Shown here: positions 1 to 7,276 of the stretch, piece by piece
How positions within the stretch are numbered: the first letter of the stretch is position 1
Layout of the letters: every line of letters begins with the position of its first letter
From: JAJFTV01 sp964426355
Lineage (GTDB): Bacteria > Chloroflexota > Anaerolineae > Anaerolineales > Anaerolineaceae
Assembly: GCA_964426355.1 (NCBI GenBank)
Contig: CAYRRA010000061.1
Coordinates: forward strand, 1-21,900
Direction: 5' to 3'
DNA: 21,900 nt
Position numbers and translations under genes: made by a program
Notes under the pieces: generated by a model
The model's database searches: none
What the model was told of the DNA's origin: nothing
What the model saw: only the letters and a program-made list of their open reading frames with translations

Positions 1-2
1 CT

Positions 3-968
3 TTAACTGCCGGGTTGCTGATGGGGGCGGCTTTGTTGGTCAAACAGGTCGCCGTTTTCTGGTTGGGTGCGGGCGCAGCCGGTATGCTATTGCTGCGTTG
101 GGGTCTAAAGAAGAGCCTGCGCAGCGGACAGACCTGGCTGGTAGGGGTTTTGGCGTTGCTGCCTGTGCTGGCGTACAACCTGTATGGTGTGTTGATCGAC
201 GGTTCGCTGGCGGGACAGTACAGCCAGCGCTTCTTCCCGGAATTGTGGACGAACCTGGCGTATTACGTGAGCTGGAGCAGGATGATCGACCAGACGACCG
301 GGCTGGTGGTTTTTATCACTGCCTGTTTGGGCTTCTTTTTGCTGCGTGACAAATCTGCACGCGGCTTGGTTTTTGGCTGGTTGGCGGGCTATTTGCTCTA
401 TGGGTTTGTCTTTGCGCATCACATCAGCACGCACGATTACTACCAACTGCCCATTCTTCCGCTGGCGGCATTGGGTTTGGGGCTGGTAGCAGATCGGGTT
501 TTTACAGAGATCCGCAAAACGAGTGGAGAAACCTGGGGGCGATGGGGCATTGGTATGCTTCTGTTGGCTGGAACACTGCTTTGTCTTTGGGAAGCGTGCT
601 CCACCCTAAAGAAAACCGATTACCGTAATCAGCCAGAGTTGCTGATTCGGTTGAGCGAATCCATGGGCGGACCAGAAACACCGGTGGTGGGTTTGATGGA
701 GGATTACGGCGCAGCAATTTATTATTACGGCTACATTTTGCCGGCTTATTGGTGGTCAGATGAGCAGGGGCAGGCAGTGAGCAGCATGAGCAGCCAGGAA
801 CTGGAAGACCTCTTTCTGAAGCGCACGGCTGGGAAGAAATTCTTCATTATCACCGATCTGGACGTGTTGGCACAGCAACCGCTCCTGGCAGAAACCCTGC
901 AAAACCGATATGACCTCTTTTTCGTGGATGAACAGTACTTGGTGTATGATCTTCGCACAGTAGAGTGA
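3..968 (+). CDS. GT39/ArnT-like multi-pass membrane glycosyltransferase, 3' part (5' end outside window)
   Basis: The reading frame is open to the left edge, so this is the C-terminal portion of a longer protein; the TTG at 15 and ATG at 21 are internal. The first residues (pattern LTAGLLMGAALLVKQ) match the membrane segment of GT-C enzymes where a Lys closes a 'GLllGlalLtK' motif. About seven hydrophobic segments follow, then an HHISTHDYYQLPILPL stretch of the kind found late in the membrane part of GT39/GT83 proteins, and a soluble tail of about 110 residues. Family knowledge: such enzymes move a sugar from a polyprenyl-phosphate carrier to an acceptor on the outer face of the membrane. The catalytic Asp/Glu of the first periplasmic loop lies outside the window. 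A GT2 gene follows 48 bases downstream on the same strand, suggesting a surface-glycan operon. Substrate unknown. Confidence 0.75.
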   Translation, partial: LTAGLLMGAALLVKQVAVFWLGAGAAGMLLLRWGLKKSLRSGQTWLVGVLALLPVLAYNLYGVLIDGSLAGQYSQRFFPELWTNLAYYVSWSRMIDQTTGLVVFITACLGFFLLRDKSARGLVFGWLAGYLLYGFVFAHHISTHDYYQLPILPLAALGLGLVADRVFTEIRKTSGETWGRWGIGMLLLAGTLLCLWEACSTLKKTDYRNQPELLIRLSESMGGPETPVVGLMEDYGAAIYYYGYILPAYWWSDEQGQAVSSMSSQELEDLFLKRTAGKKFFIITDLDVLAQQPLLAETLQNRYDLFFVDEQYLVYDLRTVE

Positions 969-1016
969 GTTTTGCGCCCTATCGTAGAAAAAATGAATTC
1001 AAAAGGATGCACGTGA

Positions 1017-1799
1017 ATGACTGAAAAGAACCTTCCATTGGTTTCCATCGTAACCCCTTCATTTAACCAGGCGAAATTTTTGGAAAGGACCATTCAATCT
1101 GTCCTGACGCAGGATTACCCTCGGATCGAATATTTGATTGTTGATGGCGTTTCAACAGATGGCTCGCAGGAGATCATCGAACGCTATGCTGGGAAGCTGG
1201 CAGGCTGGGTCAGTGAGCCCGACCGGGGACAGACCGATGCGCTCAACAAGGGCTTCCAGATGGCACACGGAGATGTGCTCGCCTGGTTGAACTCGGATGA
1301 TACGCTGCAACCCGGTGCAGTTTCCTCTGCGGTTGAGATCATGATGCAACAGCCTGAGCTTGGTCTGGTGTATGGGGATGCCAATTACATTGACGAAAAC
1401 GACCAGGTGCGCGGGCGTTTTCCGGCACGGCAGACCAATTTGCGCAAGTTACGCCGGGGGTATGTTCATATTCCGCAGCAAGCCTCATTTTTTCGCGGTG
1501 ATATCTGGCGCAGGGTGGGACCGCTTGACCCGAGTTTTTACTTTGCGATGGATTATGATTTGTGGGTGCGAATTGCGCGGATCGCCCCGATTCTGTACGT
1601 TCAACAGTTGTGGGCAAACTTCCGGCTGCACGGTGATGCAAAGACGATTGCAGCAGATGCAAGGTGCTGGCCCGAAATGCTGCGTGTCCACCGCCGGGAT
1701 GGGGGTTCATGGTTTTCTGTGATTTATGCGAAATACTGGCTGCGAAAACTGGCTGCGCCATTGATCAACAAGCGACGAAAAAAACTGTGGAATCTGTGA
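1017..1799 (+). CDS. Family 2 glycosyltransferase (GT-A fold)
   Basis: A 260-residue soluble protein. The N-terminus carries the GT2 nucleotide-binding strand (VSIVTPSFNQ, residues 9-18), then the IVDGVSTDGS loop (41-50), an EPDRGQTDALNKG segment (67-79) and the metal-binding site WLNSDD with Asp94 and Asp95. MDYDLWVRIA near residue 180 is the usual C-terminal acceptor/base region (E/D-D-x-D/E-L). The length is typical of a single-domain GT2. GGA at 1005-1007, nine bases before the ATG, serves as ribosome-binding site. It probably acts in the cytoplasm, adding a sugar to a lipid-linked or surface glycan. The GT39-like gene upstream suggests a common operon. Donor and acceptor cannot be read from sequence. 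Its stop is three bases from the stop of the opposing MFS gene. Confidence 0.88.
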   Translation: MTEKNLPLVSIVTPSFNQAKFLERTIQSVLTQDYPRIEYLIVDGVSTDGSQEIIERYAGKLAGWVSEPDRGQTDALNKGFQMAHGDVLAWLNSDDTLQPGAVSSAVEIMMQQPELGLVYGDANYIDENDQVRGRFPARQTNLRKLRRGYVHIPQQASFFRGDIWRRVGPLDPSFYFAMDYDLWVRIARIAPILYVQQLWANFRLHGDAKTIAADARCWPEMLRVHRRDGGSWFSVIYAKYWLRKLAAPLINKRRKKLWNL

Positions 1800-1802
1800 G
1801 GA

Positions 1803-3020
1803 TCAGACCGACTGAACGGTTTTCTTTTGCCGCACAGCCAGGATGGCAAATAGCAACATACCGGACATCCCAATAATGAAGCCGCCATACCAGATCGATA
1901 CCGGCGCAATCTGATCGTTGAGGAAGCCGCCCATTACCGGTCCAATCCCGGAAGCAATCCCCCATGTGAGCCCATACACGCTCATATAACGTCCTCGCAT
2001 ATCCTGCGGCGCCAGGTTGGCGATTAAGGTAGTAGTGGTGGGCACCAGCAGCAATTCGCCGCTGGTCATGATGATGATGCCCACGATGAAAGCCGGGGTA
2101 CTGCTCCATAACGCCATACTGCCTACGCCGAGGCTGTATAAGAAGGCGCCAAGCACCATGACGGGATACGGGGAGAAACGCTTGGCGATGCGCGTAACGA
2201 TCACCTGGAAGAGAATCACCATGGCTGCATTGGTCGCCATGATAAACCCAAATTCGTTTTCCGGGATGGCAAACTGCGTTTTGGTATAAACAGATAGCAG
2301 CACAAAGACCAGCGAGGAAGCAATAGAGATGACTGTGAAGGCGATGCAAATGGTAAGAAACTGGCTGTCTCGTAATACCCGGTCATAGCCACCAAGTTTC
2401 TCTGCGTTGGTTGAGGTATTTTCAACAGATTTGACCAGGGTTTCTTTTGAAAAGAAGAGGGTGAGCAATCCGTAAAATATCAAGCCAGCAGCAGCGCAAA
2501 AGAAGACGATGGTGTAGGATTGGGTTGCGAGAAAACCGCCGATGGTGGGACCCAGTGCAATGCCGATGTTGTTCCCCATACGGAGTAAAGCGTAGGCATC
2601 CGGGCGGTTATGCTGTGGGATCAGGTCAGCGACCATTGCATCCACGCCAACCCTGTAGATTGGGTTGACAAAACCGCTTACAGCCATGAGAAAAGCGAAT
2701 GCCCAAAATGTACTGGCAAGGTTGAAAAAGAGATAAACGATGCCGTGTAAAAGGAGACCAATGATCATAACCTTGCGGCGACCCGTGCGGTCTGCCAGGG
2801 AACCGGCAACAAACGATGAGAGGAGGCTCATGACGGAGTTGATCGTTAAGAGCCCGGCAACAGCCGTCAGAGGCAGATCCAGTTTTTGGCTGGCGTAGAC
2901 CATCATGAAGGGCCAGATCATGCTGGTTCCAACCGTGCTGAGCAGGTTGCCAAAGAATACAAGCCAGAACTGGCGCGGGTATAAAGAGAAAAGTTGATGA
3001 ATGCGATCGTTCAGGTTCAA
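1803..3020 (-). CDS. Major facilitator superfamily exporter (DHA1 drug-efflux type)
   Basis: A 405-residue protein with about twelve hydrophobic segments, the usual MFS length. The loop between segments 2 and 3 has the MFS motif A (GSLADRTGRRK, residues 73-83), and each half starts with a hydrophobic helix rich in Gly and Ser. It is a proton-coupled inner-membrane transporter, most like multidrug or sugar-efflux permeases of the DHA1/TCR group; substrate unknown. The start is a TTG at 3020, chosen because the complement of 3025-3029 reads GGAGG five bases before it, and the N-terminus MNLNDRIHQLFSLYPRQFW is a normal cytoplasmic lead-in. The gene is divergent from metG and converges on the GT2 gene with three bases between stops, so there is no room for an intergenic terminator there. 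Confidence 0.88.
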   Translation of the reverse strand: MNLNDRIHQLFSLYPRQFWLVFFGNLLSTVGTSMIWPFMMVYASQKLDLPLTAVAGLLTINSVMSLLSSFVAGSLADRTGRRKVMIIGLLLHGIVYLFFNLASTFWAFAFLMAVSGFVNPIYRVGVDAMVADLIPQHNRPDAYALLRMGNNIGIALGPTIGGFLATQSYTIVFFCAAAGLIFYGLLTLFFSKETLVKSVENTSTNAEKLGGYDRVLRDSQFLTICIAFTVISIASSLVFVLLSVYTKTQFAIPENEFGFIMATNAAMVILFQVIVTRIAKRFSPYPVMVLGAFLYSLGVGSMALWSSTPAFIVGIIIMTSGELLLVPTTTTLIANLAPQDMRGRYMSVYGLTWGIASGIGPVMGGFLNDQIAPVSIWYGGFIIGMSGMLLFAILAVRQKKTVQSV

Positions 3021-3024
3021 TATG

Positions 3025-3056
3025 CCTCCGCAGCTTAGAGCGCACGAATTCTATCA
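3025..3056 (-). promoter_or_regulatory. Extended -10 promoter and Shine-Dalgarno of the MFS gene
   Basis: On the minus strand TAGAAT (3048-3053) is preceded by TGA (3054-3056), which fits an extended -10 (TGn-TATAAT). No good -35 is visible at the right distance. The predicted start of transcription near 3041 leaves a leader of about 20 bases containing GGAGG (3025-3029) before the TTG start. This is sequence-pattern evidence only. Confidence 0.4.
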
Positions 3057-3206
3057 TGAATGACCGTATTTGTTTGCAGATATCTGGTCATCACCCCATC
3101 AGTGAGGGGCTTAAAAGCTCCAGCGCGGAAAATGCTTTGGTTTGAAAGAGAAGATATATACCCCCTGGGAAGTGGATGAAAGGTACAAATCGCAGGTAAC
3201 TTAAGA

Positions 3207-3236
3207 TAAAATAGAGCCATCCTGGTAACACGAGGT
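3207..3236 (+). promoter_or_regulatory. Probable -10 element and ribosome-binding site of metG
   Basis: TAAAAT at 3207-3212 is a reasonable -10. The hexamer 17 bases upstream (TACAAA, 3184-3189) is a poor -35. GAGGT at 3232-3236, five bases before the ATG, is a good ribosome-binding site and fixes the start. I see no T-box-like leader; the space between MFS and metG is only about 220 bases. Confidence 0.35.
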
Positions 3237-3241
3237 GTTTC

Positions 3242-5032
3242 ATGTCCAAAGCAGTTCTTATCGCAGTCGCCTGGCCCTATGCCAATGCAGAAGCTCATGT
3301 CGGAAATTTGACCGGCTCGTATTTGCCCGCTGATATTGTTGCGCGCTATCATCGCTTGCAGGGCAGACAGGTATTAATGGTATCCGGCTCAGATGCGCAT
3401 GGCACCCCCATCACGGTGCGCGCTGAAGCTGAGAACTCTACGCCTGAAGAAGTGTATGGGCGTTTCCATGAAGGGTTTATTGATTTATTCCAGAAAGCTG
3501 GCTTGACATATGATTTGTTCACCAGCACCCATACCGCCAATCACCGGGATATCTCTCAAAAGATTTTCCTGGCTTTAAAAAATAATGGTTACCTCTATAC
3601 GGATTGGCAAAAGCAATGGTACGCCGTTTCGCAGGGGAGATTTTTACCGGATCGTTACGTTGAGGGGACTTGTTACCTGTGCGGTTACCAGGGAGCGCGC
3701 AGTGATCAGTGCGACCGCTGTGGCAGCCTGCTTGAGGCTACGAAACTGATTGATCCTCGCTCAAAAATTGATGGCAGTACGCCAGAGCTGCGCGATACGC
3801 AGCATTTCTTCCTTGATTTAGGGAAACTGCAACAGGAAGTAGAGAAATTCCTGGTGCAGCGCGAAACCTATTGGCGTCCGAACGTGGTGCGGCAGTCGCT
3901 TGGGCAAATCCGCTCAGAGGGTTTGCGTGGTCGCCCGATCACACGTGACCTGAGTTGGGGTATCCCTGTTCCACTGGACGAATGGAGTGAAAAACGGCTG
4001 TACGTCTGGTTTGAGGCGGTGATTGGATATCTTTCTGCTTCGATTGAGTGGAGCCACCTGAACGGACAGGAAGATGCCTGGCGCACCTGGTGGAGTGACC
4101 CGGATGCGAAAGCGATTTATTTCATCGGGAAGGACAATATTCCATTCCATGCCATCATCTGGCCCGCTCAGTTGATTGGGAGTGGAACCACATTTGATGA
4201 ATTGATGGGGATTGAAGATGCAAAGCCATTGACTTTACCGTATGATGTGCCTGCCAATGAGTTCATGAACCTGGAAGGGGATAAAATCTCTGGCAGCCGC
4301 AACTGGGCGGTTTATGCGCGCGATTTTCTCACACGTTACGACCCTGACCCGCTGCGTTACTACCTGACGGTCAACATGCCGGAAGCGAAAGATACAGACT
4401 GGGATTGGGAAGATTTCTTGCATAAAAACAACGATGAACTGGTGGCTACCTGGGGTAACCTGGCGAACCGGGTACTTTCCTTTACGTATAGAAACTGGGA
4501 AGGTGTTATACCAGAGCCGGGAGAACTCACCGAAATAGACCTTGAATTACTGGCTCAGGTGGAGAAAGGATTTGAAACGGTTGCAAATGAGCTTGAAGCA
4601 GTACGTTTACGTCCTGCTTTGGGGGAAGTGATGCGCATTGCATCCGAAGTTAACCGTTATCTTGACCAGTCAGCTCCCTGGAAGAGCATTAAGACGGATC
4701 GCCAGGCGGCTTCACGAACGGTTTACACTGCAATCAAAGCGATTGACTCATTAAAAGTGCTTTTCTCGCCGTTTATCCCCTTCAGTAGCGAGAAGCTGCA
4801 TCTTTCATTGGGGTATGAAGAGCCCCTGTTTGGTTCTCAGTTGACGCGCACGATTGAAGATGACCTGGGGGAGCACATGGTTCTCTCCTATGATCCCTCT
4901 CACTCCACAGGTCGTTGGGAACCGAGCCAACTGAAAGCCGGTCAAAAACTAAACACCCCTGAACCATTGTTCAAGAAACTGGATGAACAAATCGTAGCAG
5001 AGGAAAGAGCCCGCCTGGGGAATAAATCTTAA
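3242..5032 (+). CDS. metG: Methionyl-tRNA synthetase
   Basis: A 596-residue class I aminoacyl-tRNA synthetase that charges tRNA-Met in the cytoplasm. Signature 1 lies at residues 12-22 (PYANAEAHVGN), with HVGN in place of the usual HIGH. The connective peptide has one zinc knuckle, Cys144-x2-Cys147 and Cys157-x2-Cys160, after the conserved RFLPDRYVEGTC segment. Family-typical WFEAVIGY and FIGKDNIPFHAIIWPA blocks follow. Signature 2 is KISGSR (348-353) in place of KMSKS, with Gly at the second Lys position. An anticodon-binding helical domain follows (VATWGNLANRVLSF, then PWKSIK). There is no C-terminal EMAPII-like tRNA-binding domain, so the protein is of the short form. Overall conservation leaves little doubt about function; a diverged paralogue is the only alternative. 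Confidence 0.95.
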   Translation: MSKAVLIAVAWPYANAEAHVGNLTGSYLPADIVARYHRLQGRQVLMVSGSDAHGTPITVRAEAENSTPEEVYGRFHEGFIDLFQKAGLTYDLFTSTHTANHRDISQKIFLALKNNGYLYTDWQKQWYAVSQGRFLPDRYVEGTCYLCGYQGARSDQCDRCGSLLEATKLIDPRSKIDGSTPELRDTQHFFLDLGKLQQEVEKFLVQRETYWRPNVVRQSLGQIRSEGLRGRPITRDLSWGIPVPLDEWSEKRLYVWFEAVIGYLSASIEWSHLNGQEDAWRTWWSDPDAKAIYFIGKDNIPFHAIIWPAQLIGSGTTFDELMGIEDAKPLTLPYDVPANEFMNLEGDKISGSRNWAVYARDFLTRYDPDPLRYYLTVNMPEAKDTDWDWEDFLHKNNDELVATWGNLANRVLSFTYRNWEGVIPEPGELTEIDLELLAQVEKGFETVANELEAVRLRPALGEVMRIASEVNRYLDQSAPWKSIKTDRQAASRTVYTAIKAIDSLKVLFSPFIPFSSEKLHLSLGYEEPLFGSQLTRTIEDDLGEHMVLSYDPSHSTGRWEPSQLKAGQKLNTPEPLFKKLDEQIVAEERARLGNKS

Positions 5033-5058
5033 TCAAAACGCCGTGGAGTAAAACTTGA

Positions 5059-5100
5059 GCGGGTGGGACAGCAATATGATATTGTCCCACCTGCTTTATT
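5059..5100. terminator. Bidirectional intrinsic terminator between metG and pncC
   Basis: A 12-pair stem (5059-5070 with 5083-5094, one G-T wobble) encloses a 12-base loop. Its core is GGTGGGACA against TGTCCCACC. It is followed on the plus strand by a T-rich run (CTTTATTTTTC). It sits 27 bases after the metG stop and directly after the pncC stop on the other strand, so it probably serves both genes. The loop is itself palindromic (CAATATGATATTG). Confidence 0.8.
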
Positions 5101-5629
5101 TTTCATCTGCGGAGTTTTCCAGGTGTGTGGTCAGATGGTCAAGCAGCAGGAACAATGCCTGGTTGGAAAATTCGTATTTGTTCTCATGCCGTTCGCCAAA
5201 AGCATGAAATTCTTGAGCTTTGACGTCCCAACGGCTGGCTATTCCCATCCAGACCAACCCTACCGGCTTTTCGGCTGTTCCGCCACCTGGACCGGCGATG
5301 CCGGTGATCGACAAGGCAACAATTCTGTCTGCAGGATAGATACTGGAAGCGTACATTGCACGGACGCCACATGCCATTTCCTGGGCAGTTTCCTTGCTAA
5401 CGGCGCCGTGTTGATCGAGGGTTTGTCGAGAGACTTTGAGGATATCTGATTTGAGCGGGTAGGCATAACTGACAACGCTTCCAAGAAAAAATTGTGATGC
5501 TCCTGGCAGATCGGTGATGCGGCTGCCCAACAACCCGCCAGTGCAGGATTCAGCCAATGCCAGCCAAAGTTCGTTTTCGGTCATCATCCGGTGTATTTCA
5601 ACAAGGGGGTTTTTGTTCAATGATTTCAT
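5096..5629 (-). CDS. pncC: CinA C-terminal-domain amidohydrolase (nicotinamide-nucleotide amidase)
   Basis: A 177-residue stand-alone CinA-C domain. It has the two family signatures: LALAESCTGGLLGSRITD near residues 23-40, with the active-site Ser in AESCTGG, and ALSITGIAGPGGGT in the second half. SVVSYAYPLKSDIL and the QTLDQHGAVS segment are also typical. Family knowledge: PncC deamidates nicotinamide mononucleotide to nicotinate mononucleotide in pyridine nucleotide recycling. The start is taken as the ATG at 5629 because GGAG lies six bases upstream on the minus strand; the upstream in-frame TTG (5641) overlaps that GGAG and has no site of its own. There is no fused MoCF/CinA-N domain. The gene stands alone, divergent from the LysM/M23 gene. 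Confidence 0.88.
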   Translation of the reverse strand: MKSLNKNPLVEIHRMMTENELWLALAESCTGGLLGSRITDLPGASQFFLGSVVSYAYPLKSDILKVSRQTLDQHGAVSKETAQEMACGVRAMYASSIYPADRIVALSITGIAGPGGGTAEKPVGLVWMGIASRWDVKAQEFHAFGERHENKYEFSNQALFLLLDHLTTHLENSADEK

Positions 5630-5651
5630 GCATTTCTCCAACCGGGATATC

Positions 5652-5703
5652 TGTAATCGGAAGAGAGTCTTTTTACAAAGAGGTTGAAAAAACGCCGATT
5701 ACA
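5652..5703. repeat. 9-bp perfect inverted repeat upstream of pncC
   Basis: TGTAATCGG at 5652-5660 is matched by CCGATTACA at 5695-5703, with 34 bases between. It lies 23-74 bases upstream of the pncC ATG. It could be paired operator half-sites or a stem in the pncC leader RNA. A T-rich run does not follow it, so it is not a simple terminator. Confidence 0.5.
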
Positions 5704-5888
5704 TGAAGTTATTCGCAAAAATACACTTACGTTAGTAAAGTAACTTTTGACGAATTACTATTGTACCGTGAGTATAAAAAAAGAAAAACTCCTTCAGTAA
5801 TGGCATCTGTGTGCGGATACTTGGTTAAAAGAGGTGTTTTTCTTTGAAAGGCAATCATTAATTTTTTTTGTGGATCGGAAAAAACTGC

Positions 5889-5917
5889 TTGACCGTCAAA
5901 AATGCTTATGTTATGAT
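5889..5917 (+). promoter_or_regulatory. Sigma70-like promoter of the LysM/M23 peptidase gene
   Basis: TTGACC (5889-5894) and TATGAT (5912-5917) are separated by exactly 17 bases, a near-consensus housekeeping promoter. Transcription should start near 5924, leaving a short leader that contains AGGTG four bases before the ATG at 5938. Confidence 0.75.
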
Positions 5918-5937
5918 GCGCTTCATACAGGTGTAAA

Positions 5938-7152
5938 ATGAGTCAATCTTTAAAAAATGAAAATACCCCTGCTGAGAATGAAACCGTTTCAGAAACAGGC
6001 GAAGTTCGCAGCGAGCAAAAACAAAAGACAGATATAGGGCGGGTTTGGAGCAGCATCCTTCATCTTGGATTAGGTGATTTATTCGTAAAAATCGGGACAG
6101 CGCTGCTTTCCATCGCGCTGGTTTTACTGGTGGTTTGGGTGATGGGAAATTTCTACCTGAAAGGTAAATCGACCGTTCAGGCACAGGCGGTTGAACCCGC
6201 TGTAACACAGGTCGAACTGCTGGTGGAGGTAAATCCTCCTTCGTATGATATCCAACTGGTGGATTACCTGGGTACCGGTATACATCGAGAGGCGGTTTTA
6301 CATACCATTCTGCCTGCCCAACCGCGTTATGAAATTGCAACCTATACGGTTCAGACTGGTGACACAATCTTTTCTATTTCGGAGAAATTTAACCTGAAGC
6401 CTGAAACAATATTCTGGGGAAACCCATACACATTAGCAGATGACCCCCACCTTTTGGCACCAGGACAGGTACTCAACATTTTACCTGTAGATGGGATCTA
6501 TTATGAATGGCATGCAGGCGATGGGCTGAATGGCGTGGCTGAATTTTTTGGTGTGACGCCCGACAGTATTATTGGGTATGCAGGAAACAACCTTTCTCCG
6601 GAAACGATTGGTGATTACGCTAACCCGAATATCGAACCCGGAACCTGGCTCGTTGTTCCTGGGGGAACGAGAGAGTTCATTAACTGGAGCGCTCCGCGTA
6701 TCACCCGTGATAACCCAGCGGTGGCAAAAGTGTATGGTCCTGGTTACTGTGGTGAAGTCTATGATGGTCCAATCGGGTTTGGCGCTTTTATCTGGCCCAC
6801 GACAGATCACTGGATTTCTGGGTATGATTATTCCCCCTCAACGAACCACTGGGGTGTTGATTTTGGCGGTCAGATTGGAAATGCGATTTTCGCAGTAGAC
6901 AATGGCGTTGTGGTTTACGCTGGCTGGAATGATCATGGCTACGGCAACGTTGTAGTGGTCGATCATGGCAACGGCTGGCAATCCCTGTATGCACACCTGA
7001 ATACTTACAACGTTGAATGTGGTTCGTATGTTTACCAGGGCGATGTGATTGCTGGTTTGGGAACCACAGGAAACTCATCCGGTCCGCACCTGCATTTTGA
7101 ATTACGCAGCGATGAGTATGGACGGGTGAACCCGATGAATTTCCTTCAGTAA
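5938..7152 (+). CDS. Membrane-anchored LysM / M23 (LytM-type) metallopeptidase
   Basis: A 404-residue protein with a polar cytoplasmic N-terminus (1-49, rich in Glu, Asn and Lys), one membrane segment (about 50-71), a linker, a LysM domain (136-183, YTVQTGDTIFSISEKFNL), a second weaker LysM-like unit (189-241) and a C-terminal M23 domain (about 283-404). The zinc and catalytic motifs are complete: His304 and Asp308 in HWGVD, His353 in YAHL, and His384/His386 in HLHFE. It should therefore be an active endopeptidase cutting peptidoglycan cross-links or stem peptides on the outer face of the membrane, with LysM giving glycan binding. The type II anchor without a cleavable signal suggests it stays tethered. 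It is transcribed from its own promoter and converges on gmd. A regulatory role is less likely given the intact site. Confidence 0.92.
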   Translation: MSQSLKNENTPAENETVSETGEVRSEQKQKTDIGRVWSSILHLGLGDLFVKIGTALLSIALVLLVVWVMGNFYLKGKSTVQAQAVEPAVTQVELLVEVNPPSYDIQLVDYLGTGIHREAVLHTILPAQPRYEIATYTVQTGDTIFSISEKFNLKPETIFWGNPYTLADDPHLLAPGQVLNILPVDGIYYEWHAGDGLNGVAEFFGVTPDSIIGYAGNNLSPETIGDYANPNIEPGTWLVVPGGTREFINWSAPRITRDNPAVAKVYGPGYCGEVYDGPIGFGAFIWPTTDHWISGYDYSPSTNHWGVDFGGQIGNAIFAVDNGVVVYAGWNDHGYGNVVVVDHGNGWQSLYAHLNTYNVECGSYVYQGDVIAGLGTTGNSSGPHLHFELRSDEYGRVNPMNFLQ

Positions 7153-7160
7153 GAAAAACA

Positions 7161-7193
7161 AACAAAAAGGCAGGGTTCGGGTTGAACCCTGCC
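7161..7193 (-). terminator. Intrinsic terminator, best oriented for gmd
   Basis: A perfect 10-pair stem (GGCAGGGTTC 7169-7178, GAACCCTGCC 7184-7193) with a 5-base loop. On the plus strand an A-rich run precedes it, so on the minus strand the hairpin is followed by T5-G-T3-G-T5. That is a textbook terminator for the gmd transcript. Confidence 0.8.
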
Positions 7194-7208
7194 TGAACCA
7201 GTACGAAT

Positions 7209-7244
7209 AAAAAGGCTGTTCCGACTTTTGGGACAGCCTTTGTG
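7209..7244. terminator. Second hairpin terminator between the M23 gene and gmd
   Basis: AAAGGCTGTTCC (7211-7222) pairs with GGGACAGCCTTT (7230-7241) through one T-G wobble, around a 7-base loop. It has A residues on its left and T residues on its right, so it can work in both directions. It sits 58 bases after the peptidase stop and 35 bases beyond the gmd stop. Confidence 0.7.
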
Positions 7245-7276
7245 AATGTTATGATGATCAGGACACTTCCGAAAGG

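Larger units (their letters stand above)
5630..5937. other. Divergent intergenic region between pncC and the LysM/M23 gene
   Basis: A stretch of 308 bases, AT-rich in its right half and with no convincing coding frame. It holds the sigma70-like promoter of the peptidase gene (5889-5917) and a 9-base perfect inverted repeat close to pncC (TGTAATCGG 5652-5660, CCGATTACA 5695-5703). No clear -35/-10 pair for pncC was found. Confidence 0.6.

Noticed and set aside
3242..5032. MetRS as a pseudogene because of altered HIGH and KMSKS
   Set aside because: The frame is full length, with intact zinc ligands, WFEAVIGY and FIGKDN blocks and a good ribosome-binding site.
7169..7193. tRNA-like T-arm (GGTTCGGGTTGAACC)
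   Set aside because: The sequence is a simple perfect hairpin with no acceptor, D or anticodon arms around it.
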